Source: B1Sed10-231 sp046483385 (GTDB lineage: Bacteria; Planctomycetota; Brocadiia; SM23-32). Taken from it: a stretch of DNA of 64,000 nt. The position numbers and the translations under genes are program-made. Where the stretch lies: positions 35,105 to 99,104 of the forward strand of contig JAWODG010000069.1 in NCBI GenBank assembly GCA_046483385.1, in the 5' to 3' direction. The first letter of the stretch is position 1. Every line of letters starts with the position of its first letter. The notes under the pieces are model-generated. The model worked only from the letters and a program-made list of their open reading frames with translations. It ran no database searches and was not told the DNA's origin. Positions 26,273 through 34,039 of the stretch are shown here, in pieces.

Positions 26273-27619
26273 TTACCCGTCTTCCTTGATCCACTTGGCG
26301 ATGTCCCGCACGACGACTTCCGAGACGTTGGCCGGTTCCTGGTATTCCGATGGCGTGCTGCGGCCCTGTCCGGAGACGAACAGGTGGTTCAGGTGGGGGT
26401 AGTCACGGCAGGTGGCGTTGGGGCGGCCGGCGAGCGCCTCCTTCCAGCGCTCGAACTCCGCCTCGGTGACCTGGTAGTCCCGTCCGCCGTGCAGCACGAG
26501 CAGCGGACGCTCCATCCGGGCGGCCGCCCGGGGCGGGTCGTAGTCGCGCAGGTCGAGCCAGTACTTCGCGGAGGCGCCGAGCAGCATCTGCCCCGACTCC
26601 GCGTCGGACGGCTTCAGCTCTCTTATGCGTTCCACCTGGCGCCGGATCTGCTCGAGTTGCCCCTTCTCCTCCCCGGATATCTTGCCGTCGAGGCCGAAGA
26701 CGTAGGAGGTCTGCTCCATGATGGCCTCCTCGATGCCGCGCGCCGGGGCCGCCATGGCGATGAAGCCGGCTATCGCGTCGTCCCCACGGGCGATACGGGG
26801 CACCAGCATGCCGCCGAGGCTGTGCCCGAGCACGAAGATGCGCTCCGGATCGATGCGCTCGCGGCCGCGCAAGAGTTCCACGGCGGTCAGGACGTCGTCG
26901 ACGACCTCCTCCTTGACGGTGAGGGCGGCCTGCTGCTGGAGCAGCTTCTGTCCGTGGGCGCGCGTGCGCTTCTCGTAGCGCAGAACGGCTATCCCGCGCG
27001 AGGCGAGCCCCTGGGCCAGGTCGCGGAACGGCTTGACGCCGCCCACGGTCTCGTCGCGGTCCTGCGGGCCGGAGCCGTGCACCAGCACGACCGCCGGGAA
27101 CGGCCCCTCGCCCTTCGGCAGGGCCAGCGTGCCGGGCAGTGCCCACTCGCCCTCGCCGACGGTCACCTCGACCTCCTCGAACCGGTCGGGCTGCGCGTAG
27201 GGCGGCGGGCCGGCGACCCGCTGCGACTCACCGGGGAGGAACCAGAGGCCCGTGATGCGGTCCTCTCCGTCGAAGACCACCTTGACGTCGATGGTGGCGC
27301 GCTCGAACCGGGACGTGACGAAGACGGCGCGGTAGGGACCGGCCGGCTCCTGCCGCACGCCGGTGATCTGCCGGAGGGGGCCGACCTGGTCGGTCAGCAG
27401 GCTCCACGTCCCCCGCAGCTTCGCCTCGGGCATGGCGTTGCCCATGACGGGTCCGAAGCGGGCGGCGGCGTCGGCGAAGCGGCCCGCGTCCAGTTCCTGG
27501 ACGAAAGCCTGCGCGTCGGCCTGGATGTCCGCCTCGGCGGTTTCGGCCTCCGGCGAGCCGGCACAGGCCTGGATGAGCGCAAGCGCGATGAGCAGCACGA
27601 GGGCCGAGCGCGAGTGCAT
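26273..27619 (-). CDS. Alpha/beta hydrolase lipoprotein with N-terminal DUF3887-like domain
   Basis: A 448-residue secreted esterase/peptidase-like hydrolase. ATG 27619 is used because MHSRSALVLLIALALIQAC is a signal peptide with a lipobox-like IQAC (Cys at residue 19), predicting a lipoprotein. Residues about 25-130 form a DUF3887/NTF2-like domain (FVQELDAGRFADAAARFGP). The alpha/beta hydrolase domain has the oxyanion segment VVLVHGSGPQDRDE, nucleophile Ser267 in LGHSLGG, Asp in LHGGRDYQV and His in YPHLNHLF. This is the YtmA/dienelactone-hydrolase-like class common in Bacteroidetes and planctomycete-type genomes. It is monocistronic. Confidence 0.9.
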   Translation of the reverse strand: MHSRSALVLLIALALIQACAGSPEAETAEADIQADAQAFVQELDAGRFADAAARFGPVMGNAMPEAKLRGTWSLLTDQVGPLRQITGVRQEPAGPYRAVFVTSRFERATIDVKVVFDGEDRITGLWFLPGESQRVAGPPPYAQPDRFEEVEVTVGEGEWALPGTLALPKGEGPFPAVVLVHGSGPQDRDETVGGVKPFRDLAQGLASRGIAVLRYEKRTRAHGQKLLQQQAALTVKEEVVDDVLTAVELLRGRERIDPERIFVLGHSLGGMLVPRIARGDDAIAGFIAMAAPARGIEEAIMEQTSYVFGLDGKISGEEKGQLEQIRRQVERIRELKPSDAESGQMLLGASAKYWLDLRDYDPPRAAARMERPLLVLHGGRDYQVTEAEFERWKEALAGRPNATCRDYPHLNHLFVSGQGRSTPSEYQEPANVSEVVVRDIAKWIKEDG

Positions 27620-27666
27620 GGTGTTCTCCCTGTGGATTCTCGCATGTGTGCGCATCTTGAGCGTGC

Positions 27667-27694
27667 AGTATAGCAGTCGCGCGAGCGGTGTTCA
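27667..27694 (-). promoter_or_regulatory. Candidate promoter of the hydrolase gene
   Basis: On the minus strand, TGAACA at 27694-27689 and TATACT at 27672-27667, spacer 16 bp; transcription would start about 40 bp before ATG 27619. Confidence 0.4.
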
Positions 27695-27718
27695 GTGGTC
27701 AGTGAACGAGGTGACAGC

Positions 27719-27830
27719 CGAGGACGAGAACGAGATCGAGGACGAGGACGATCTGGTGATCCCCGGCGTTTCCGCATTTGCTTCGCATTTCCTGGTGTCT
27801 TCGTGTCTTTGTGTGAGTGTATGGTCGTTC
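27719..27830. repeat. Composite degenerate extragenic repeat, copy 3
   Basis: GAGGACGAGAACGAGATCGA at 27719-27738, continuing as GGACGAGGACGA to 27751, then GGTGTCTTCGTGTCTTTGTG at about 27792-27811. These are the same two modules as at 20205-20430 and 26069-26265. It lies between divergent genes; apart from the two promoters nothing else is visible in 27620-27969. Confidence 0.6.
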
Positions 27831-27899
27831 TGTCGAAGGGGGCGGCGAGCGGACCAACCGGCGAGCCTTCTGTTGCTTTCGACCTCGCAGGCGTTGGGT

Positions 27900-27927
27900 T
27901 TGACAGCGGGGCGTTGTGTGCCATAAT
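27900..27927 (+). promoter_or_regulatory. Promoter of the split membrane-protein gene
   Basis: TTGACA at 27900-27905 and CATAAT at 27922-27927 with a 16-bp spacer. A start near 27934 rules out an upstream GTG and supports GTG 27970, preceded by GGGAGGG. Confidence 0.55.
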
Positions 27928-27969
27928 CGCGTGCAAGGTGGCTGGCAGCGGAGAGAAGGGAGGGATGCG

Positions 27970-28629
27970 GTGGACAGAGAGCAGCGCGTGGAGCTGGCCG
28001 TGCGGGTGGCCGGGATCGTCATCCTCTCGTTGAACGTCTTCAACCTGCTGACGAAGGATACTTCCGCCGATCCGTTCCTTACGCGCCGCACCGGCTTGGT
28101 CCTCCCGATCCTGCTTGGTGCTGCTCTGGCGTGTTTCTCCGGACGAATCTCGCGGTTCCTTACCCGGAGCGAAGCGGAACCGCCGTATACGCAAGACAAC
28201 CTGAAGCTCGGCTGCATATTCCTGAGTGTGCACTACGGGGTGTTCCTGCTCGGTGGCGTACTCGCACAACCGAACGGACTCCCGAAGATGCTTCCCGAGC
28301 TGATTGTTGGAGTTGGTTTCTGCTTGGTGTTGGCTCTCGGGGCTCGGTCGCTGGCGGCGAAATTCCAAGCCATGCGCCCCGACGAAGCGGGCATCGGGAG
28401 GCAGACTTTGGGCGCAACCCTGCCGTTGATAGGCATCAACGCGTCTTTTGCGGCATTGCTCGGTATAGTTGCCGCAGTAAGCTCTGTATTTCGAGGATGG
28501 ACGGGCGGACCACTCGGCGGGGGGGGTGAATGTAGTGCTCTTGACGGCTGGCGCCAGCGCGCCTTTTGCCATCCCCATAGCCGCAACCGCGCTGAGCCCA
28601 TGGTTGCCGTTGCTGTACCGGGAAGGTGA
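27970..28629 (+). CDS. Polytopic membrane protein, N-terminal part, frame ends after a G8 tract
   Basis: Unrecognised family. From GTG 27970 the frame gives four hydrophobic segments (AGIVILSLNVFNLL, LVLPILLGAALACF, FLSVHYGVFLLGGVL, ELIVGVGFCLVLALG) and a fifth, INASFAALLGIVAAVSS. About residue 185 the frame enters a run of eight G (28519-28526); beyond it the reading is polar, cysteine-bearing and unlike a membrane protein, ending at 28629. Shifting by one base restores a long hydrophobic frame (28526-29407). The two halves are therefore most likely a single gene of about 478 codons, disrupted or regulated by slippage, or affected by a base-calling error. Confidence 0.6.
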   Translation: MDREQRVELAVRVAGIVILSLNVFNLLTKDTSADPFLTRRTGLVLPILLGAALACFSGRISRFLTRSEAEPPYTQDNLKLGCIFLSVHYGVFLLGGVLAQPNGLPKMLPELIVGVGFCLVLALGARSLAAKFQAMRPDEAGIGRQTLGATLPLIGINASFAALLGIVAAVSSVFRGWTGGPLGGGGECSALDGWRQRAFCHPHSRNRAEPMVAVAVPGR

Positions 28630-29407
28630 TGAGAAGGCAAGTTCGGGCGGGAGCGGCCTTTTCAGCCTCTCTCGTGGCCGCATCGTGCAGGTTGCCATGT
28701 GCCTGGCGGCGGCCTTCGTATTCCTTTCTGATCTGCCCAGACTCATTCCCCCGTTGCCCCCCGGCGGTGCAGAGGCGCCGCTACCTGTTCGCAATCTGTT
28801 CGTGAGTCTAATCCTGGTGGGGGGCGTAGGGGCGGCCGTGCTCTTTGTGGTCGGTCGGGCGGGTCTGGCCCTCGGCCGCTGGCTCTACGGGGTGCCGGAC
28901 GCATCGGAACACGATGTGGCCACGGCCCGGCGGTTGCTCGTTGCAGGGCTGACGGTCGTGGGCTTGTTCTGGGCTATCTCCCGTGCTTCCGGGCGGTTGC
29001 CGACCTCAATGCAGGGCCTCGTTCTGCGTGGTATATGGCCTGTGGCGGTGACGCTAGCGTTGATAGCCTGCCGCCGATTGGGCGCCATGATCTGTGTTTG
29101 GGGGCGGGAAACTGACGAGGAGAGTGTCCCAGGGTTCACCGCAGTGTTGTGGCCTTGGCTGGTGGCGCTGGGTTTCTTTCTGCTGCTTCGCTATCTGCCC
29201 ACCGCAGTAAGCAAACGCGTTTTGGAAGCTTCACGAGATTTGTCGGCCGAACTCACATACTCTTACCCGGCGTCGCCGCGTCTGTGGTCTGTGCCGCTCA
29301 TCGGGGTGGCGGCCGGGCTTGCGCTGATGGTGGTGCCCGGGCATCTGGCGCGGTTTCTGTCGGGGCGGTGGCTGAGTTTCTTCACCTCAGCGCATGCGGA
29401 GGAATAA
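28526..29407 (+). CDS. Polytopic membrane protein, C-terminal part
   Basis: A 293-codon frame opening at a GTG inside the G8 tract. It has about seven hydrophobic segments, among them VQVAMCLAAAFVFLSDL, LFVSLILVGGVGAAVLFVVG, LLVAGLTVVGLFWAI, IWPVAVTLALIAC, LWPWLVALGFFLLLRYL and LIGVAAGLALMVVPG. There is no ribosome binding site of its own, which argues for readthrough from the preceding frame over independent expression. Family and function are not recognised. It is followed by an array of hairpin repeats. Confidence 0.6.
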   Translation: MNVVLLTAGASAPFAIPIAATALSPWLPLLYREGDEKASSGGSGLFSLSRGRIVQVAMCLAAAFVFLSDLPRLIPPLPPGGAEAPLPVRNLFVSLILVGGVGAAVLFVVGRAGLALGRWLYGVPDASEHDVATARRLLVAGLTVVGLFWAISRASGRLPTSMQGLVLRGIWPVAVTLALIACRRLGAMICVWGRETDEESVPGFTAVLWPWLVALGFFLLLRYLPTAVSKRVLEASRDLSAELTYSYPASPRLWSVPLIGVAAGLALMVVPGHLARFLSGRWLSFFTSAHAEE

Positions 29408-29480
29408 CTGTCGCGTCGTGGACCTGTTACGCCGGCCTGGCCGGAGTCCTCAGAGACGGTCTGTGCCAAGGGTATGTTGC

Positions 29481-29651
29481 GTGCCGCCCGCCATGCGGCG
29501 GGCTCTGGTCTCATCGCGCGCCCGTCCCGCAGGGCTCACGCCCTGCGCTATCGCCTGTCGCCCGCCTTCGGCGGGCTCTCATCGCCTTCTTGCGCGCTTC
29601 CCGCAGGGGTTATGCTCTGCGCGATTGCCTGTCGCCCGCCATGCGGCGGGC
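29481..29651. repeat. Tandem intergenic hairpin array, copy B
   Basis: Three GCCCGCC-loop-GGCGGGC hairpins at 29486-29503, 29560-29576 and 29634-29651, spaced 74 bp apart, alternate with CCCGCAGGG-type stems (for example GCAGGG/CCCTGC at 29529-29546). The first-hairpin core is identical to that at 13473-13490. It fills most of the 313-bp gap 29408-29720 between convergent genes. Confidence 0.65.
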
Positions 29652-29720
29652 TTCCACCGGGTCGCGTGGGCCAGGGTCACGAGGGTGGCCTTCAGGGACC
29701 GCCCCGCGTGCGCGCTTCCC

Positions 29721-30305
29721 TCACTGTTCGGGGGTCTGCTCGGCCAGTTGGCGGAGGAAGTCTGCCACGGCGGGGTCATCCCAGGCGGCCGCGCCCTCGT
29801 GCCGGAAGACAATGCGGCCGTCCGGCGCCACGATGTAGGTGGTCGGTATCGCCGGCGGGTCGAGTTCCACGGGGATGACCGGCGTGGTGTAGACCGGCAT
29901 GGTGAGCCCGTGCTCCGCGATGAACTGCTGGACCGCGTTGGGGCTGTCGCGGGCGATGATCACGAAGGCGATGCCTTCCTCGCCGCCCACCGTGTCGTAG
30001 AGCCTCTGGATGGACGGCATCTCCGCCACGCACGGACCGCACCAGGTGGCCCATATGTTGAGGAAGACGGCCTTGCCCTGCGTGCTTTGCATGTCGAAGG
30101 GCTCGCCCGCCGCGTTGTACGCTTCCCAATCGTAGTGCATGGCGAGGCCGGTGTCCTGCGGCTCCTCCGGGACGGGCGGCGGGGGGAGGCCCTGGCCCCC
30201 ACGACGGACCACCTGCGTGATGTACGCGACGGCGCCGACAATCAGAAGCAGCAGGAAAACAGTGGCAATCGGGCCCATCCAGGTGCTTCTCTGTGCTTTA
30301 CTCAT
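29721..30305 (-). CDS. TlpA/ResA-like membrane-anchored thioredoxin
   Basis: A 194-residue thiol-disulfide oxidoreductase facing the periplasm. One N-terminal TM (IATVFLLLLIVGAVAYI, residues 13-29) is followed by a proline-rich linker (LPPPPVPEEP) and a thioredoxin-fold domain with NIWATWCGPC (Cys89 and Cys92), the cis-Pro segment PPAIPTTYIV and a C-terminal helix. WCGPC is the TlpA/ResA signature; such proteins reduce cytochrome c apo-protein or other periplasmic disulfides. No cytochrome biogenesis genes are nearby. A GGGGG ribosome binding site lies upstream. It stands alone, in the same direction as the following minus-strand genes. Confidence 0.93.
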   Translation of the reverse strand: MSKAQRSTWMGPIATVFLLLLIVGAVAYITQVVRRGGQGLPPPPVPEEPQDTGLAMHYDWEAYNAAGEPFDMQSTQGKAVFLNIWATWCGPCVAEMPSIQRLYDTVGGEEGIAFVIIARDSPNAVQQFIAEHGLTMPVYTTPVIPVELDPPAIPTTYIVAPDGRIVFRHEGAAAWDDPAVADFLRQLAEQTPEQ

Positions 30306-30388
30306 TGTGATGCCCCCTGTTCGGTAAGTTTCCGCAATTCGCTTCTACGTACATTGTAGCCGACGGTGGCGTTCGCCGACAGCGCCGC

Positions 30389-30853
30389 TCAGTTCACGTC
30401 GCCCAGGTAGATCGGCCTCTCCCCCATGCTGCCGTCGGCGATACGCCGCCCCAGGGCGCGGGGGTAGAGGGGAAGGTCGGGCAGGTCCGCCACGGGCAGC
30501 CACTCGATGCCGATTTGCCGTCCGTCGGGGGCGGAGCCGGGCCGGACGGCCGTCAGGTCGTCTATTGCGCCCTCGAAAAAGAACTCGACCTTGTGCATGT
30601 CGGCGTCCTGCGCGGCGAACTCGTGGTTGGCGCCGATGTAGTCCCGCAGGCAGAGCAGCCCGCCGACCTGCACCTCGACGGCGATCTCCTCCCGGCACTC
30701 GCGGCGCAGGGCGTCGGTCAGCGATTCGCCGGTCTGCTGTTTGCCGCCCGGCAGCGTGTAGTAGATGCGCTCCCCCGCGCGCTTCTTGATGACCAGCAGG
30801 CGGCCGGCCTCGATGATGACGGCCTTCGCTGTGGTACGGATGCGTTCGATCAT
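30389..30853 (-). CDS. Nudix hydrolase
   Basis: A 154-residue Nudix-fold pyrophosphohydrolase. The Nudix box is complete: Gly37-x5-Glu43-x7-Arg51-Glu52-x2-Glu55-Glu56 within LPGGKQQTGESLTDALRREC. The flanking IEWLPVADLPDLPLYPRAL resembles MutT/ADP-ribose-pyrophosphatase relatives. The substrate cannot be told from sequence; these enzymes typically hydrolyse nucleoside diphosphates linked to another moiety. It starts 18 bp after the upstream epimerase gene ends, so the two are likely one transcript. Confidence 0.92.
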   Translation of the reverse strand: MIERIRTTAKAVIIEAGRLLVIKKRAGERIYYTLPGGKQQTGESLTDALRRECREEIAVEVQVGGLLCLRDYIGANHEFAAQDADMHKVEFFFEGAIDDLTAVRPGSAPDGRQIGIEWLPVADLPDLPLYPRALGRRIADGSMGERPIYLGDVN

Positions 30854-30871
30854 GGCGCCCCAGATGGCTGG

Positions 30872-31774
30872 TCAGTCCTCGTCTTCCTCGCCCTCCTGCA
30901 GGTCGTCGAGCACATGCGTGTGCTCCGGCCGCCAGCCCCAGTCTTCCTCGATCTTCGAGATGTCCACCAGGCTCTCCATCTGGTCGGCGGGCACGCGCAG
31001 CGGAACGTCCGGATAGAACTCCTCGATTATCTCGGGGATGGACGCATCCAGGGGGTTGTCCGGCGCGGCGGGAAAGAGCTGGTGGTAGCCGGGCGTGCTT
31101 TTGCGCACGACGGTCAGGATGAGCGAGGCGGCGTCCTCCACGTGCAGGTAGCTGAAGCCCTCGTCCAGGTTGCTGAAGTGGCGGTGTCGGCGGCCGAACC
31201 CGCTCATCCGGCGGAACCAGCGCCGGTAGCGATCGTGGAAGATGAAGGGGAAGCGGATGGCGGTGCAGCACAACTCGGGGTGCAGCCGGGCGTAGTAGCG
31301 GAGCTGGTTCTCACCGGCCTGTTTGCTGAGGGCATAGGTGTTGCCGGGGCAGGCGGGCGCGTCGCCGTCGATGGGCAGGTAGGCCAGGCAGCTCGGCTTG
31401 CCGATGTCCTCCTCGCGATGCCGCGTGCCGGCCAGCGCCTGCACGGAGCTGGAGAACACGATGCAGCGGGCACCCACGTCCACGGCGGCCTGAAAGACGT
31501 TGATGTCCATGGCCACGTTCTCGCGGTAAAGCTGCTGCGGGGGGACGTGGCTGTGGGGGCCGGGGTGGTTGCCGAGCTGCACGACGGCGTCGCAGCCGTC
31601 GACGAGGGGGTAGATGGCGCGCCCGTCGAGCAGGTCGCACAGCTCCAGCGGCACGGGCAGGTCGCGGCTGTAGTTGATGTCGGTGGCGCGGACGTCCAGG
31701 CCCGCTTCGCAGAGGGTCTCCACCGTCTGCGAACCGAGGCGCCCGGCGGCGCCGGTTACCAGTACCGTTGTCAT
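30872..31774 (-). CDS. NAD-dependent epimerase/dehydratase family protein (extended SDR)
   Basis: A 300-residue extended short-chain dehydrogenase. The Rossmann motif is GAAGRLG (Gly8, Gly11, Gly14), the Asp31 in ATDINYS binds NAD ribose, and the catalytic pair Tyr147-x3-Lys151 lies in NTYALSKQ. C-terminal segments (GFSYLHVEDAASLILT) match nucleotide-sugar epimerases, so a role in sugar or uronate metabolism (uronate-dehydrogenase-like) is plausible, but substrate is not shown. It ends with an acidic tail (EGEEDED). It precedes a Nudix gene by 18 bp. Confidence 0.9.
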   Translation of the reverse strand: MTTVLVTGAAGRLGSQTVETLCEAGLDVRATDINYSRDLPVPLELCDLLDGRAIYPLVDGCDAVVQLGNHPGPHSHVPPQQLYRENVAMDINVFQAAVDVGARCIVFSSSVQALAGTRHREEDIGKPSCLAYLPIDGDAPACPGNTYALSKQAGENQLRYYARLHPELCCTAIRFPFIFHDRYRRWFRRMSGFGRRHRHFSNLDEGFSYLHVEDAASLILTVVRKSTPGYHQLFPAAPDNPLDASIPEIIEEFYPDVPLRVPADQMESLVDISKIEEDWGWRPEHTHVLDDLQEGEEDED

Positions 31775-31813
31775 GTCGGCATCCCTCGAGTGGTCGATGC
31801 GGATGAAGAAGAT

Positions 31814-33913
31814 TCAATCAGCGGAGTTCAGCCCGAAACGGACGTCGAGCGCCATGACGCCCTCGCCTTCGGGATAGACGAAGAGCGGATTCAGGTCACA
31901 TTCGGCGATCTGCGGGTAATCGACTGCAAGTTGCGAGACACGCAGCAGGCAATCGGCCAGGGCTCCGAGGTCGGCCTTCGGCTGCCCGCGAAAGGCCTGC
32001 AGTATCTGCGCGGAGCGGATGCCCTCTATCATCTGCTCTGCATCGCGCGCCGTTAGCGGGGCCACGCGGAAGACCACATCCTTGAGCACTTCGACGTAGA
32101 TACCGCCGAGCCCGAACATGATGACCGGCCCGAACTGGGGGTCGCGGTTGACGCCGATGATGACTTCCCGGCCGGACCGCGCCTCTTCCTGTATGAGCAC
32201 TCCGTCCAGGTCGGCGTCGGGCTTGTATTCCCGGGCGGAGTCCATTACGTCGTTGAAGGCTTGCCGGACCTCTTCCTCACTCTCCAGGCCCAGCTTGACG
32301 CCGCCGGCGTCCGACTTGTGCAGGACGTCGTCGGACGAGATTTTGAGCACGATGGGATAGCCGATGTCCTCGGCTGCTTCGGCGGCGGCGTCCTCGTCCG
32401 CGGCGAACACGCTGCGGGGCAGCGGTATGCCGCAGGCGTCGGCGATGCTGCGCGCCTGCCTCTCGCCGAGAGTGTCGCGGTCTGCCTGGCGGGCTTCTGC
32501 AAGCGCGGCGTCGATGGCGTCCTCGTCGAAGTCATAGGACGGTGGCTGAAGCGGTTCGGTGCGCAGCCATTCGCCGTATTCGCGCATGGCGTCCAGGGCG
32601 CCGACGGCGCTGTCGGGGTGGTGGAAGTCGGGCACGAACCGCTCCTCCAGGACCCTCCAGCCCTGCCTCACCGAGGCACGCCCCATGAAGGAGGCCAGCA
32701 CGGGCTTCTCGGTCGCGTCGGCCACCTCGGCCACGGCGCGGGCGGTCTCCACCGGCTCGGTCGACGTCTGCGGGGTGAGCAGGGCCAGGAGCGCATCCAC
32801 GTTGGCATCCTTTGCGATGGCGCCGAGGGCGAGACGGTAGCGGTCGGCTCCGGCGTCCCCCAGCACGTCCACCGGGTTGCCCAACGCCGCCTGCGGCGGC
32901 AGGTTTTCGCTGAGCAGTTCGGTCGTCTCGTCGGAGAGGTCGGCCATCTTCAGGCCGGACAGGCTGACGGCGTCGGTGGCGATGATGCCGGGGCCGCCCG
33001 CGTTGGTAACGACGGCCACCCGGTTGCCGGCCGGCGGCTTCTGCGCGGCGAAGGCGCGGGCGTAGTCGAAGAACTCCCCGACCGTCTCCGCGCGTATGAC
33101 TCCGCTCTGGATGAAGGCGGCCTCGTAGGCCGAGTCGGCGCCGGCCAGGCTGCCGGTGTGGCTGCTGGCGGCCTTGGCCCCGGCGCTGGTGCGCCCGCTC
33201 TTGAACACGATGACGGGTTTCTTGCGGGTCACGCGCCGCGCGACGTTCATGAACTTCGGTCCGTCGTCGATGCTCTCGATGTAGCCGAGTATGACGTCGG
33301 TTTCGTCGTCCTTGCCCAGCGCCTCGATGAGGTCGGTCTCGTCCACGTCCGCCTTGTTGCCGTAGCTGATAAACCTGGACATGCCGATGCCCTCGCCGAC
33401 GGCGACGTCGAGCACGGCGGTGCCCAGCGCGCCGGACTGGCTGAAGAAGGCGATGTTGCCCGGCTTCGGCATGGCCGGCCCGAAGGAGGCGTTCATCCTG
33501 TGATGCGGGCTTATCACGCCCAGGCAGTTCGGCCCTATGCAGCGGATGCCGTGCTCGGCGCACTTCTCGGCCAGTTTTCTCTCCAGCTCGGCGCCCTCCT
33601 GTCCGGATTCTTTGAAACCGGCGCTGATGATGATGACCGACCCGATGCCCTTCCGGGCGCACTCGTCCAGCACGTCAAGCACAAAGCGGGCGGGGATGAC
33701 GATGATGGCCAGCTCGACCTCGGCTTCGACGTCGGTGACCGAGGCGTAGCAGTCGAGTCCCAGCACTTCGTCGGCCTTCGGGTTGACGGGGAAGACTTCC
33801 CCTTCGAACCCTTCCTCGACCAGGTTCTTCACGATGTCGTGGCCGACTTTGCCGGGGGTGCGGCTGGCGCCGATGACCGCCACGGACGCGGGCTGAAAGA
33901 AACTGTCCAGCAT
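31814..33913 (-). CDS. Acetate/acyl-CoA ligase (ADP-forming), alpha-beta fusion
   Basis: A 699-residue NDP-forming acyl-CoA synthetase that interconverts acyl-CoA, ADP and phosphate with acid, CoA and ATP, an energy-conserving step in fermentation of sugars or peptides. The N-terminal CoA-binding domain has VAVIGASRTPGKVGHDIV; the ligase-CoA domain contains GPNCLGVISP, SQSGALGTAVLD and SSHTGSLAG with a His in the phosphotransfer region; the C-terminal ATP-grasp domain starts near residue 475 and has YPIVLKISSDDVLHKSDAGG. ATG 33913 matches the family start MLDSFFQPASVAVIGAS. Single-chain fusions are the usual bacterial form. Confidence 0.95.
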   Translation of the reverse strand: MLDSFFQPASVAVIGASRTPGKVGHDIVKNLVEEGFEGEVFPVNPKADEVLGLDCYASVTDVEAEVELAIIVIPARFVLDVLDECARKGIGSVIIISAGFKESGQEGAELERKLAEKCAEHGIRCIGPNCLGVISPHHRMNASFGPAMPKPGNIAFFSQSGALGTAVLDVAVGEGIGMSRFISYGNKADVDETDLIEALGKDDETDVILGYIESIDDGPKFMNVARRVTRKKPVIVFKSGRTSAGAKAASSHTGSLAGADSAYEAAFIQSGVIRAETVGEFFDYARAFAAQKPPAGNRVAVVTNAGGPGIIATDAVSLSGLKMADLSDETTELLSENLPPQAALGNPVDVLGDAGADRYRLALGAIAKDANVDALLALLTPQTSTEPVETARAVAEVADATEKPVLASFMGRASVRQGWRVLEERFVPDFHHPDSAVGALDAMREYGEWLRTEPLQPPSYDFDEDAIDAALAEARQADRDTLGERQARSIADACGIPLPRSVFAADEDAAAEAAEDIGYPIVLKISSDDVLHKSDAGGVKLGLESEEEVRQAFNDVMDSAREYKPDADLDGVLIQEEARSGREVIIGVNRDPQFGPVIMFGLGGIYVEVLKDVVFRVAPLTARDAEQMIEGIRSAQILQAFRGQPKADLGALADCLLRVSQLAVDYPQIAECDLNPLFVYPEGEGVMALDVRFGLNSAD

Positions 33914-33967
33914 GGTGTGGTTCGCTCCCAGGGTGCAGAGATGGTTTGCGCCGGAGAAAACCGGGCA

Positions 33968-33996
33968 TGTATAACACAACCCAGTCTACCCGGCAA
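33968..33996 (-). promoter_or_regulatory. Candidate promoter of the acyl-CoA ligase gene
   Basis: On the minus strand, TTGCCG at 33996-33991 and TATACA at 33973-33968 with a 17-bp spacer; the predicted leader is about 45 nt. Confidence 0.4.
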
Positions 33997-34039
33997 CCGT
34001 GCGGCGATAAAGGCGCGTGGGCTGGAGCCGGGCTCCGGC

